53,627 nt of DNA. It comes from Candidatus Bathyarchaeia archaeon (GTDB taxonomy: Archaea; Thermoproteota; Bathyarchaeia; Hecatellales; Hecatellaceae). The stretch lies in the NCBI GenBank assembly GCA_038883335.1, contig JAVZMI010000009.1, forward strand, positions 1 to 53,627. The letters are read 5' to 3'. The notes beneath the pieces are model-generated. The model searched no databases. It was not told where the DNA came from and saw only the letters and a program-made list of their open reading frames with translations. Every line of letters begins with the position of its first letter. Position 1 is the stretch's first letter. Shown in pieces: positions 1-8,629 of this stretch. Position numbers and translations under genes: made by a program.

Positions 1-534
1 CTCAACAACTTTCTCTACCCCGCTGAACTTTAGGAATACGTTATGCTGGCTCTTCACGCCTCCCTCAGTTTCGATGATGTCAGGTAGAATTGTCCCCTGC
101 GTCATAACGTTACACCCAGACTCCACCATCTGCTGGTCTGTGGCAATTTCGTAAGCCTTTCTAAAACCTAGACGCTTCTCCTCAGCGTCTAAAATTCCCA
201 TAACCTTCTCATAGAATAATCGTCTACCATCTACAAGTTTAAAATTCTTGAACTCTGAGAATCTCTCCGCGATCGTCTCAGATTCCTCTCTCCCCCTTAA
301 TAACCTCATGAAGCCAGTATCTACATGGGTAACATAGAGCCTATCTCCCACTTCCAAATGGAAGAGTGCAGCTGTAACGGTGGAGTCAGCTCCGCCTGAA
401 ACCATTACCTCCACCTTATCCTCAGGCCTTACATGTTTCCGGATGAAGTCTCTAGCACCGTCCACAAATTTTCCCGGATCATCTCTCGGAGAAGCTTCCG
501 GCTTTAAATACCTGAAAACTGTGGCTATAGGCAT
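1..534 (-). CDS. guaAB: GMP synthase ATP-pyrophosphatase subunit, 3' end cut by window edge
   Basis: The reverse strand reads open from an ATG at 534 to the window edge (178 codons seen). The product would amidate XMP to GMP using ammonia from a separate glutaminase subunit, as in archaea with split GMP synthase. The PP-loop SGGADST lies near residue 45. Further GuaA PPase signatures are VDTGFMR and TQGTILPDIIETEGG followed by KSQHN. There is no glutaminase domain before the PP-loop, so this is the stand-alone PPase subunit. The C-terminal dimerisation part is outside the window. The gene is divergent from the tRNA and MFS genes to its right. Confidence 0.9.
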   Translation of the reverse strand, partial: MPIATVFRYLKPEASPRDDPGKFVDGARDFIRKHVRPEDKVEVMVSGGADSTVTAALFHLEVGDRLYVTHVDTGFMRLLRGREESETIAERFSEFKNFKLVDGRRLFYEKVMGILDAEEKRLGFRKAYEIATDQQMVESGCNVMTQGTILPDIIETEGGVKSQHNVFLKFSGVEKVVE

Positions 535-711
535 AGTAACACTACACGATGTCCTCTATTTAACATTAGCGGAAATAGGTAACCTATAACCGATAATTCT
601 CGTCTCCCAAACTCTCTTCGGTGATTGCGTCTCTCTAAACAATCCTTATTTGGCGCTGGAGAGTCAGGATGGAAAACTTAATTTTTAACCTCGAAGGTGC
701 TAGATCTATTA

Positions 712-898
712 GGGACCGTAGTCTAGCCCGGTAGGACGACTGTCGAGTAAGTGAATCTTCTTGACAGTTAGGGGCTCCAGCTCGATTAAGCTGATATTGA
801 CCGCTCAGGGATGATGGGGAGCTGGAGCGGGGAGAGACCCGTAGGCGGCGTGTGCCTGCCGGCGAAAGTCGTCGGTTCAAATCCGGCCGGTCCCACCA
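712..898 (+). tRNA. Intron-containing tRNA, probably tRNA-Val(GAC), CCA encoded
   Basis: The acceptor strands GGGACCG (712-718) and CGGTCCC (888-894) pair and are followed by A and an encoded CCA. The D arm starts TAGTCTAGCCCGGTAGGAC. The T arm GTCGG-TTCAAAT-CCGGC is perfect. The 187-nt length needs introns. The 3' exon before the variable loop reads C-GGCGA-AAGTC, as in archaeal tRNA-Val, and TTGACA at 761-766 supplies U33-GAC-A37. This suggests a canonical 37/38 intron of about 93 nt (about 767-859), which contains a long CTCCAGCTC/GAGCTGGAG hairpin. A further short intron is needed between the D arm and position 32. That boundary is not resolved and the isotype is tentative. A TATA-like element sits at about 676-688. 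Confidence 0.7.
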
Positions 899-1078
899 CC
901 CTACTTGCTCTTGACTCGCAGCTTGTTTAAGCCCTTTCGTTCAAGCTTCTTTAACGCAACAGTCGAGTTTGTTGGGTCAAAGCCGGCATGATCAGAGGAG
1001 TAGTTACCGATGAGGGTGGCTTATTAAAAGTCTACTCGATTGTCAAATATTTTTACACTTACTGCTGGGGTTTATGGT

Positions 1079-2266
1079 ATGAGTATCTATAGGAACCGTA
1101 ACTTGCAGGTCATCTTCGGAGTGACACTTATGAACATTATGGGTGTAAGCGCCATATCTCCAGCACTTCCAAAAATGGCATCAGTTCTGAATGTGCCAGC
1201 AGAGAGTATAGGATTAATAATAGCATTCTATACGCTCCCAGGGGTACTCCTCGCCCCCTTAATAGGGATGCTCGCTGACAGGCTCGGAAGAAAGGAGACA
1301 CTTATCCCCTGCATACTCCTATTCGGCTTCGCTGGAATAGCTCTCTACCTTGCTGCCGACTTCCAACTTATATTAGCTTTGAGGTTCATACAGGGGATTG
1401 GTGGTGCAGGGTTGGCTTCCTTAGCGGTTACTTTAATTGGCGATTTATTTCACGGCTCAACTCGGATAAAAGCTATGGGCGCTAATGCAAGCATAATAAG
1501 CATAGGTACTGCTTCTTTTCCCATAATAGGCGGGGCTTTAGGGCTTCTGGCGTGGAATCTTCCTTTCCTCCTGTTCGTTGTTGCCTTTCCAATTGCAGCT
1601 CTGGCATATCTCTTCCTAGAAAACCCTGCCGTTACACGTGAACTTGGGATTAGTCTATATCTCAGGGGCACATTCACGTATATGCGGTCGCCGAAGGCAT
1701 TAGCGGCTTTCTTCGCCGGGATTTCAGCATTTATGCTACTTTACGGCGGCATTATTACCTTCTTTACTATACTCCTGGGGGAGACTTTTGGGGTAACTTC
1801 CTTTGTTATAGGTGTCTTTCTCTCTATTATGTCCCTTTTTACCGCGGTCTTCGCTTCGCAAACCGGAAGGTTGGCTGGAAGAATTGCGAAACCGAAGCTC
1901 ATCATAATAGGCTTCTTGGCATACGGCTTTAGCTTTATAATGATACCATTTACCACATCGTTACCAAACCTACTCTTACCCATCGCCATCTTTGGGGCTG
2001 GGCACGGCTTGAACCTCCCCGCATTAAACCTCATAGCTACAGAGATAGCTCCTGTAGAACAGCGTGCAGTTGTAGTATCCTTATTCAATACTACGCTAAG
2101 AATCGGTCAGACCTTAGGCCCAGTATTGCTGGGTATGGTGCTTCTACTTTCAGACCTTGAGACTGTCTTCCTATTTTCAGGGGCGGTCGCCATTTTAACG
2201 GCGGTCGTTATTTTTGGTTTGGCATCATTTAAAATTATAAATACAACAAGTCTACAAGCCGCCTAA
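1079..2266 (+). CDS. MFS transporter, drug/metabolite efflux type
   Basis: This is an integral membrane protein of about 395 residues with roughly 12 hydrophobic segments. The MFS signature GMLADRLGRKE falls in the loop between TM2 and TM3, and RFIQGIGGAGLAS fits the efflux-type motif of TM4. The substrate cannot be told from sequence. A longer reading from TTG 1040 adds 13 polar residues. I prefer the ATG at 1079 because a TATA-like TTATTAAAAG at 1020-1030 would place the transcript start shortly upstream of it. The gene stands alone. Confidence 0.85.
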   Translation: MSIYRNRNLQVIFGVTLMNIMGVSAISPALPKMASVLNVPAESIGLIIAFYTLPGVLLAPLIGMLADRLGRKETLIPCILLFGFAGIALYLAADFQLILALRFIQGIGGAGLASLAVTLIGDLFHGSTRIKAMGANASIISIGTASFPIIGGALGLLAWNLPFLLFVVAFPIAALAYLFLENPAVTRELGISLYLRGTFTYMRSPKALAAFFAGISAFMLLYGGIITFFTILLGETFGVTSFVIGVFLSIMSLFTAVFASQTGRLAGRIAKPKLIIIGFLAYGFSFIMIPFTTSLPNLLLPIAIFGAGHGLNLPALNLIATEIAPVEQRAVVVSLFNTTLRIGQTLGPVLLGMVLLLSDLETVFLFSGAVAILTAVVIFGLASFKIINTTSLQAA

Positions 2267-2542
2267 ATTAAACAGCTTCTCTCAGAGAGAGGAACATGTG
2301 TATTGCAGCTAGAGTTGTATAGGTTCAGGTAGCTTATTAATTATGGGTCAAGAAGACCTAGTTATTCTGCTCCGAGAGAAAAGGTGTACATGTAGCTTAA
2401 GCTCGTCATCAGTAAATAATATTATTACTAGGAGGCATGGCTCTATTTTGTCTGATAAATTCTAATTTGCTGGTAGGGTGCAACTGGCTAGTATATTATG
2501 TGGCGTCTATTTTCTTGGAGACCTAGGAATATGGCATTGAGC

Positions 2543-3337
2543 TTAAGTGATGGTGAGTGGACCTAGCCTCTTATGTTCACTCCGAAGTTTTCTGGTTCTT
2601 ATACTCTCGACGAGGCTCTTTGGTAATTCCAGTTGCTTTGCGATCTCATCTGTGGAAAGCCCAAATTCAAACCCCTGAAGTATCAGGTCTAGGGTCTCAT
2701 ATTTAACGCCAAGCTCCTCCTCGTCTAACTGCCTTGGCCATAGACCCGCTGTTGGAGGCTTATTTATGATGTCCTCAGGAATTTTAAGGTAGTGGGCCAG
2801 CTGGTATACCTGAGTCTTATACAGCCCCCCAATGGGAAGAAGATCAGAGGCACCGTCACCATACTTTGTGAAGTAGCCGGTTAATATCTCACTCTTGTTG
2901 CTGGTGCCTACTACGAGAGAGTTAAGTTTGTTAGCAAAATAGTAGAGGACAGTCATCCTTATACGTGCTTTTAGATTACCCTTCTCAAGTAGGCTCTGAG
3001 GGTCGAATATAGGGAGGACTCTGGTTAAAGCCTCCAAAGCCTCCGAGATATCCACTATGTGAAAGTTTATTTTAAGGTCACTCGCAAGCCTTGAGGCGTC
3101 ATCTACATCCTTCTGGTTGAATGTTTCCGCCTCCGGGAGGCAGATACCAGTGACACGCCTTTCACCCAGCGCCCTTGCTGAGAGAGCGGTGACAACGGAG
3201 GAATCAAGGCCGCCACTCATCCCCACAACCACACCGGAGGCTTGAACATTCTCTACGTAAAACTTCAAAATACATGTAATCCGGATTGCTGTTTTTTCTG
3301 CGTCTATACTTAACAGCCTACTCGACAATTGTAACAT
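2543..3337 (-). CDS. nadE: NH3-dependent NAD+ synthetase
   Basis: The enzyme adenylates and amidates deamido-NAD to NAD+ in the cytoplasm. The ATP-PPase P-loop GMSGGLDSSVV lies at residues 39-49. Later NadE motifs are GTSNKSEILTGYFTKYGDGASDLLPIG and PPTAGLWPRQLDEEELG, written here as separate conserved blocks. Length (264 aa) is normal for the ammonia-dependent form without a glutaminase domain. The ATG at 3337 is the only good start. It is divergent from tmk with about 120 bp between them. Confidence 0.93.
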   Translation of the reverse strand: MLQLSSRLLSIDAEKTAIRITCILKFYVENVQASGVVVGMSGGLDSSVVTALSARALGERRVTGICLPEAETFNQKDVDDASRLASDLKINFHIVDISEALEALTRVLPIFDPQSLLEKGNLKARIRMTVLYYFANKLNSLVVGTSNKSEILTGYFTKYGDGASDLLPIGGLYKTQVYQLAHYLKIPEDIINKPPTAGLWPRQLDEEELGVKYETLDLILQGFEFGLSTDEIAKQLELPKSLVESIRTRKLRSEHKRLGPLTIT

Positions 3338-3459
3338 GTAACCGACCAGAATATATTATCATTCAATTATTAATATAAGCCCTATAACTAGTCTCAAGAG
3401 ACTCGCTGTAGTTCAGTTTAGTGGTCGTTATGGTTAAGGCTACCGCGGGAGGTAAAGGA

Positions 3460-4068
3460 ATGCTCATAGCCATCGAAGGGATTGACGGCTCTGGTAAGAC
3501 AACCCAGGCTTATCTACTAGTTGAAGGTTTAAGGAGGCTTGGCTATAAAGCAGAGTATACAACCGAACCGACTCACGGCCGCATAGGAGAAATCATCCGG
3601 TTACATGTCTCTAGAGCAAAGGGCAGAGCGCCAGTTCATGAGGCGTTACTATTTGCGGCTGACAGGTATGAGCATGTAAGGATGACAATCCAGCCCAAAC
3701 TCAGGCAAGGCATAGTCGTAGTATCTGACCGTTACCTCTACTCCTCTCTCGCATACCAAGGAGCCGCAGGACGCGATTTGAAATGGTTGCGGGAAATAAA
3801 CTTCTTCGCCCCAAAACCCCACTTGACGGTCTACCTAGATCTGCCCCCTAGTGAGAGTTTGAAAAGGAAGACTGGTGAGCGGTCTGTCTTCGAGGATTTG
3901 GAGTACCAGTCTAAGGTGCGTAAGATATATCTCGACCTCGCCAAGACTGATGGCTTCAAGATAGTCAAAGCCGATAGGAGTATCGAGGAGATACATGGGG
4001 AGATACTAGAAATCGTCTTGAAAGAGGCTGAGAGGCTAATGTCCCTCAAGCCTCACAATGCTCAGTAG
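3460..4068 (+). CDS. tmk: Thymidylate kinase
   Basis: It phosphorylates dTMP to dTDP. The P-loop GIDGSGKTT is at the N-terminus, the DR(Y) motif is in SDRYLYSSLAYQG, and EPTHGRIGEIIR is the TMK substrate loop. I chose the ATG at 3460 because GGAGGT (3448-3453) is an ideal ribosome binding site. An upstream in-frame GTG at 3421 would only add a 13-residue polar tail. The 3' end overlaps the convergent gene at 4036 by 33 bp. Confidence 0.92.
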   Translation: MLIAIEGIDGSGKTTQAYLLVEGLRRLGYKAEYTTEPTHGRIGEIIRLHVSRAKGRAPVHEALLFAADRYEHVRMTIQPKLRQGIVVVSDRYLYSSLAYQGAAGRDLKWLREINFFAPKPHLTVYLDLPPSESLKRKTGERSVFEDLEYQSKVRKIYLDLAKTDGFKIVKADRSIEEIHGEILEIVLKEAERLMSLKPHNAQ

Positions 4069-4566
4069 AGGTAGCCTCCTCCTCTTAGCCTCATCATTTA
4101 ACCTATTGAAGATTCTCCTGATCAGCTCATCCAGCGGCATCCACCTAGGGCCTCTGAAATGATGGACGTACACCTCGAAGTAGTCCAGTGCTTCGAACGT
4201 GAACCTTAAATATTGAAGATCTGACCTCAGCTTGGTTTTCTTTCCATCTTTCGTCGCGTAATAATATGAAGTGCAGATTAAGGTATCCAAAATTTTATAT
4301 GACTCACCTTCAAGCTTTTCTCTTAATTTCAAAACTTCTTCCTCGTCTATGAAATTAAAACACATGCCATCTGCCACTCCAACTTCATATCTGCACCACA
4401 CAGGCCCTGAACTTTTTGAGATGTGCTCAACAGCCTCTTCGCTGTTGCTATTCAGTTTCCATAAAGTTTCGATCAGTATTGATTGTACTTGGTGAATTTT
4501 AGAGCTATACGCGATGAGAGCCCATGTCTGTACTGTTTCCGGGAAATTATCGAATTTTCCATACAT
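4036..4566 (-). CDS. Conserved-looking archaeal protein of unknown function
   Basis: About 176 residues, soluble, rich in aromatic and charged residues, with no signal peptide or membrane segment. I do not recognise the family. The ATG at 4566 has GGAG 10 nt upstream. An in-frame GTG at 4587 is the alternative. The gene is divergent from hef across a 50-80 bp promoter region and its 3' end overlaps tmk. The overlap and good codon structure argue that it is real. Confidence 0.6.
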   Translation of the reverse strand: MYGKFDNFPETVQTWALIAYSSKIHQVQSILIETLWKLNSNSEEAVEHISKSSGPVWCRYEVGVADGMCFNFIDEEEVLKLREKLEGESYKILDTLICTSYYYATKDGKKTKLRSDLQYLRFTFEALDYFEVYVHHFRGPRWMPLDELIRRIFNRLNDEAKRRRLPLLSIVRLEGH

Positions 4567-4601
4567 GGAGTCGTCTCCGTAGAACACCTACGCATAAGAT
4601 G

Positions 4602-4610
4602 GATATATTA
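4602..4610 (+). promoter_or_regulatory. TATA element of hef
   Basis: GATATATTA lies here. With the usual archaeal spacing the transcript would start near 4630, downstream of the GTG at 4613 and upstream of the ATG at 4649. This decides the hef start. Confidence 0.5.
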
Positions 4611-4648
4611 AGGTGAGCGGCGGTTCTGTCTTTGAGAGGCACAGCTGT

Positions 4649-6940
4649 ATGCCGGAGTTCGTTGATCACCCTATGATCAAGGCTGGGGTGGTCGAGCGGC
4701 GGCCCTACCAAGATCGCATAGTTGAAACCTGCTCTAAGGGTAATACCCTTGTCACAATCCCTACAGGCTTGGGTAAGACTGTGATCGCTGCTAGGGTCGC
4801 TGCAGAGCGGCTTTACCGACATCCGGGGGGGCGGTGCTTCATTCTGGCTCCAACCCGACCTTTGATTCTTCAGCACGCTAAGACCTTTAGGTCTCTCCTT
4901 GAACTCAGGGATGAAGATTTCTGTATATTCACGGGTGAGACCCCTCCAGGCAAGAGGGCTGGCTCGACTGGCAGGCTGGTATTCATGACGCCGCAAATCT
5001 TGGAGAATGACATTCTGGCCGGTCGGGTTTCCCTGCGCGATGTAGTCTTGTTAGTCTTTGATGAAGCCCATAGGGCGGTTGGCAACTACGCCTACGTGTT
5101 CATTGCGGAGCAATACTTGAAGACGAGTGAGCATCCGCTGATAATGGGTTTAACAGCTTCCCCAGGGTCTTCCAGGGAGAAAATTGAGGAGATCCGGAGG
5201 AATCTGGGCATACAGTTCATTGAGGCTAGGAGTGAGATGAGCCCTGATGTCAGAGGTTACGTGGCACCGCTGGAGGTTGAGTGGTGTAGCACTGAACTTC
5301 CTCCAGCATTTAAGAGCGTCAAAAGTCACCTAGAGTCTTTCATCCGAGAGAGGAGCAAGGCGTTGAGGGAGGCGGGCTTCTTGGAGACTGGTACCTCTGG
5401 AAAATTCACCTTTGAAAGTTTCAAGAAGGCCATGAGAGGGATACAGTCGGAGATCGCGAAATATTCTACTCCGCCACAACACCTCCGCCTCTTACTATCA
5501 GACCTGTTAGCATTGAGGCGGTGTTCCTACGCTGTGGAACTTCTGGAGACGCAAGGTCTCGCCCCTCTGAAGAGTTACTTCGCAAAATTGGAGGCGATGG
5601 GCAGCCGCTCTGGGGTCTCAACAGCTGTTAGGAGTATTCTCATGGATGGCGAGATCCGTGATGCGATAAACTTAACTTTGCTCTACGAAGCGAAAGGGGT
5701 CGAGCATCCCAAACTTGAGAAACTCGTAGAGAAGGTTAGAGAGAACCTCTCGAAGGGAGCTCGGCGGATAATAGTCTTCACAAACTATAGGGAGACCGCA
5801 AGTCGGCTGATTGAGCGGTTAGGCGCTGTTTCAGGTGTCAAGGCAGTGAGGTTTGTTGGGCAGAGTAGCAAGCTTGGGGATGAAGGTCTCTCCCAGAAGG
5901 AGCAAGTTGCACTGTTAGATGGCTTTAGGAGAGGCGTGTATAACGTGTTGGTTGCCACACAGGTAGCTGAAGAGGGGATTGACATATCTGCCTCAGACCT
6001 TGTAATTTTCTACGATAATGTCCCCAGCGCTATCAGGTTCATACAACGGCGTGGGAGAACCGCGAGGGGTAGCCCTGGTAGGCTAATCATACTAGTCACA
6101 AAGGATACACGGGATGAAGCCTACTACTGGCTGGCGAAGAGAAAGGAGAAGTTAATGCTGGACATAATCCGTGAGATGCAGCCTCCAAGAAGCTCATCTG
6201 ATAGGGATGATCAGCCCAAATTAGAGCCCTACCTAAAGCCTGAGCTGCCTAGAGGCGAAGGGAGAGGGGAGGGGCCGCTAATCTACGTGGATAACCGTGA
6301 CTCCTCCTCCCAAGTTGTCAAGGAACTTATCCGTCTCGGTGCGAGAATTGAGCTTAAGAACCTTCCCGTGGGCGACTATGTCCTCTCAGAAGATGTCGCC
6401 GTAGAGAGGAAGACCTCCTCCGATCTAGCGGATTCCATAATAGATAAGCGGCTGTTCACACAGGCTAAAGAGTTATCATCCTCATATACTAAGCCCATTT
6501 TTATAGTTGAAGGTGAGGACCCCTACACATCGAGAGGCATCTCAGCTCAGGCAATAAGGGGGGCGATCCTCAGCCTGATGCTCGACTTCAGGATCCCAGT
6601 TCTCATAACTAAGAACCCCACCGAGACCGCACTCATGCTCATAGCCGCAGCCAAAAGTGAACAGCTAGAGAAGAAAGAAGTCCACATCTCGGTTCGAGCG
6701 GCAAAGAAACCGTTGACTCTCACAGAACAACAGGAGTACATCGTAGCAGGTCTCCCGAATGTTGAACGAACATTAGCCAGAAGACTGCTCTCCGCCCTAG
6801 GCTCTGTCGAGGGCGTTTTCACCGCCACGAAAGAGGAGCTACAGAGAATCCACGGTGTTGGTGACGTGATCGCGGAGAAGATCAGAAGAGTCATAACCGC
6901 CAAATACCAGACAGACAGAGTTGAAGGGCAGGAGGAGTAA
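4649..6940 (+). CDS. hef: Hef: SF2 helicase fused to XPF-type nuclease
   Basis: Hef processes stalled or branched replication forks (FANCM/XPF family). With the ATG at 4649 the protein has 763 residues. The N-terminal helicase has motif I TIPTGLGKT (36-44), DEAH (138-141), motif III LTASPG and motif VI QRRGRTAR. The C-terminal XPF nuclease has GDYVLSEDVAVERK with catalytic E586-R587-K588. Tandem helix-hairpin-helix segments follow (LPNVERTLARRLLSALGSV; IHGVGDVIAEKIRR). Both halves look catalytically intact. The archaeal Hef N-terminus normally begins with a short HPxIKxxxVE-R-YQ segment, which fits the 4649 start rather than GTG 4613. Confidence 0.93.
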   Translation: MPEFVDHPMIKAGVVERRPYQDRIVETCSKGNTLVTIPTGLGKTVIAARVAAERLYRHPGGRCFILAPTRPLILQHAKTFRSLLELRDEDFCIFTGETPPGKRAGSTGRLVFMTPQILENDILAGRVSLRDVVLLVFDEAHRAVGNYAYVFIAEQYLKTSEHPLIMGLTASPGSSREKIEEIRRNLGIQFIEARSEMSPDVRGYVAPLEVEWCSTELPPAFKSVKSHLESFIRERSKALREAGFLETGTSGKFTFESFKKAMRGIQSEIAKYSTPPQHLRLLLSDLLALRRCSYAVELLETQGLAPLKSYFAKLEAMGSRSGVSTAVRSILMDGEIRDAINLTLLYEAKGVEHPKLEKLVEKVRENLSKGARRIIVFTNYRETASRLIERLGAVSGVKAVRFVGQSSKLGDEGLSQKEQVALLDGFRRGVYNVLVATQVAEEGIDISASDLVIFYDNVPSAIRFIQRRGRTARGSPGRLIILVTKDTRDEAYYWLAKRKEKLMLDIIREMQPPRSSSDRDDQPKLEPYLKPELPRGEGRGEGPLIYVDNRDSSSQVVKELIRLGARIELKNLPVGDYVLSEDVAVERKTSSDLADSIIDKRLFTQAKELSSSYTKPIFIVEGEDPYTSRGISAQAIRGAILSLMLDFRIPVLITKNPTETALMLIAAAKSEQLEKKEVHISVRAAKKPLTLTEQQEYIVAGLPNVERTLARRLLSALGSVEGVFTATKEELQRIHGVGDVIAEKIRRVITAKYQTDRVEGQEE

Positions 6941-6963
6941 AACTATGTTGCCGTCTAAGATCT

Positions 6964-7323
6964 TTAGCTGGGCCCCCTCAACTTTCTTATTCTCTGCAGG
7001 ATCTCCAAGTATCCTAAGGCCAGACTTACAAGGGTTTGTAGCCCTTGAGGTTCCTTCTCCGAGTTGATCTGGCCCTCTAACTCCCTCAGCTTTCTGGATA
7101 CTGTCTCTTCTAGCGAATAGAGTGCCACAGGCAAAACCGCTTGGAGTGCATCTTCTCCACTCTTTACGACCACAACTCTCCGTTCACATTTAGCGCAATA
7201 GATCTCACCAGAAGGCAGTTTGAAAAGGGGCGAATAACATTGGGGGCAAGTTTTATCTAGCATCGTCGCCCCCGCCTTCAAAACCTCTGCCATCTTCTTT
7301 AGACTCTCACCCAAAAGGGCCAC
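6964..7323 (-). CDS. Sjogren/scleroderma autoantigen 1 (p27/UPF0148) family zinc protein
   Basis: A small protein with a zinc ribbon CPQCYSPLFKLPSGEIYCAKC followed by basic strands, typical of the archaeal UPF0148/p27 family, whose molecular role is not established. The remainder is helical. The frame extends to 7431, but its first 36 residues have no family character. I prefer the GTG at 7323, preceded by AGGAG at a good spacing. It lies downstream of, and in the same direction as, the nuclease-like gene at 7421. Confidence 0.75.
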   Translation of the reverse strand: MALLGESLKKMAEVLKAGATMLDKTCPQCYSPLFKLPSGEIYCAKCERRVVVVKSGEDALQAVLPVALYSLEETVSRKLRELEGQINSEKEPQGLQTLVSLALGYLEILQRIRKLRGPS

Positions 7324-7420
7324 CTGAACTCCTATAATAACTGTTATCAGCAAATTAAAAAGCCTATAGAAGTTACATTTGCGGTTTCTAGTTGGAAAAG
7401 TTGCAAGCTTTTTATCGACT

Positions 7421-8101
7421 TTACCGAGCATTCTCAGCTAGGTGGGGAAACGCTGAGAGAGCCTCAACATATGCGTCTATATCAACTTCTGTAACTTTCA
7501 ACTTGTCCACATCTAATATGTAAACCGCATATAGGCGACCGAATTTTATCTCCTCAAGTTCTATCGGAGGATTCGTATAGTATCTATCACAGAGAGCTTT
7601 CATCTCTGACAATTCCTCTGCCATCCTGAACCTAGGCGGCTTACAGAAGAGCCGTGGAATTTGTAGTATATTAGTGGGAGGGGTGCCAAGTATGAACTTG
7701 TTAGAGAATTTGCTGTACCTAGCTACCTTACTCACAATTCGCACCTTGTTATAGGTTCCAGGGTCGAGTGCATGCTCTGGAGGTGTAAACCCCGTCTCAA
7801 CCTCGACTATAACATTTCCGTCCCCTTTAACCCCATACACATCACACGTCAAGATGTCGGTTAGTCGACGTTCAACATCTACCTCGTAACCATTCCGAAT
7901 AAGATAGCTGGCGCATAGGAGTTCAATGACGGAATGATTGATCTTCACTAAGTTACGCCTGCGAAGTTCAAACAGCTTATCTCTTACCCCATCTAGTTCA
8001 CCCTTGGCCGTGTGAGCCCCGCATTCCACGAGCCTCGAGATTAGAAATTCAATATCCTCCTCGAATCCCACCAGTAATTCCCACTCTAGTTTAGCAGCCA
8101 T
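7421..8101 (-). CDS. PD-(D/E)XK nuclease-like protein of archaea
   Basis: 226 residues. A helical N-terminus is followed by a core that reads like a restriction-endonuclease-like fold: helix with YLIRNGYEVDVE, then LTCDVYG and NVIVEVETGF, where D and E-V-E take the place of D...ExK. The following block (PPEHALDPGTYNKVR, SKVARYSKFS, GTPP) looks strongly conserved and I recall similar proteins in Thermoproteota, but no biochemical role. The missing lysine means nuclease activity is uncertain. Start ATG at 8101. Confidence 0.65.
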   Translation of the reverse strand: MAAKLEWELLVGFEEDIEFLISRLVECGAHTAKGELDGVRDKLFELRRRNLVKINHSVIELLCASYLIRNGYEVDVERRLTDILTCDVYGVKGDGNVIVEVETGFTPPEHALDPGTYNKVRIVSKVARYSKFSNKFILGTPPTNILQIPRLFCKPPRFRMAEELSEMKALCDRYYTNPPIELEEIKFGRLYAVYILDVDKLKVTEVDIDAYVEALSAFPHLAENAR

Positions 8102-8629
8102 ACTAAAATTATTTGTTAAATTTAAGAAATCTACATCGACATTAAACCTTCGATCTACTCGGGACTCTTCAGCCCCAAATCTCCTTTTTGAGCTGAGAAG
8201 CTTAAACTTACATTAAGTGGCTCAGTTTTTGTGCGATATGAGGTTAATGGCAAGTCCGACCCGGGGTGAGAGACTTTAAACCCTTAAGCTACACGGGTCT
8301 CTATGTCGCCGTCATCTAGGCGAAGAGTCAGTATAATTCTTTGACTTGAATCCGAAGATGGGACGCCAACATTCATTAGCCTTTCCCGCATATTCGACTT
8401 GGTTACCTTCCAAGCCACCCACAGAGAGGTATCCAATTTTTAGGCTAAAAATGGTCAATGTATGTAATCTAGTCTCTAGCCACTAGGAACTAACCAGATT
8501 GCTGTGTAAATCTCACATTCATCCCCGAGCTTACACAAGGCAAGGGTACAATTCAATGATCAGATCGACTGATTTTTTTAAAAAAAGGTTATGTGCGGTG
8601 CGAAAGACCGAGTCCTCTATAGAGCGAAT
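8102..8629. other. Gene-free stretch with structured segment
   Basis: No convincing ORF on either strand. At 8258-8346 three successive inverted repeats occur: GACCCG (8258-8263)/CGGGTC (8294-8299), TCGCC (8306-8310)/GGCGA (8319-8323), AGTCA (8326-8330)/TGACT (8342-8346). A TATA-like CTTAAACTTAC lies about 50 bp upstream. AGAGAC (8269-8274) could also pair with GTCTCT (8297-8302), an alternative to the first stem. No match to SRP RNA, RNase P RNA or tRNA that I can see. Confidence 0.35.

Noticed and set aside
2437-2526. 29-codon hydrophobic frame after AGGAGG
   Set aside because: The binding-site sequence is only 1 nt from the ATG, too close to work normally, and the peptide has no known relative.
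8102-8629. SRP RNA, RNase P RNA or tRNA in the structured gap
   Set aside because: Stems are present but none of the conserved blocks of those RNAs could be found.
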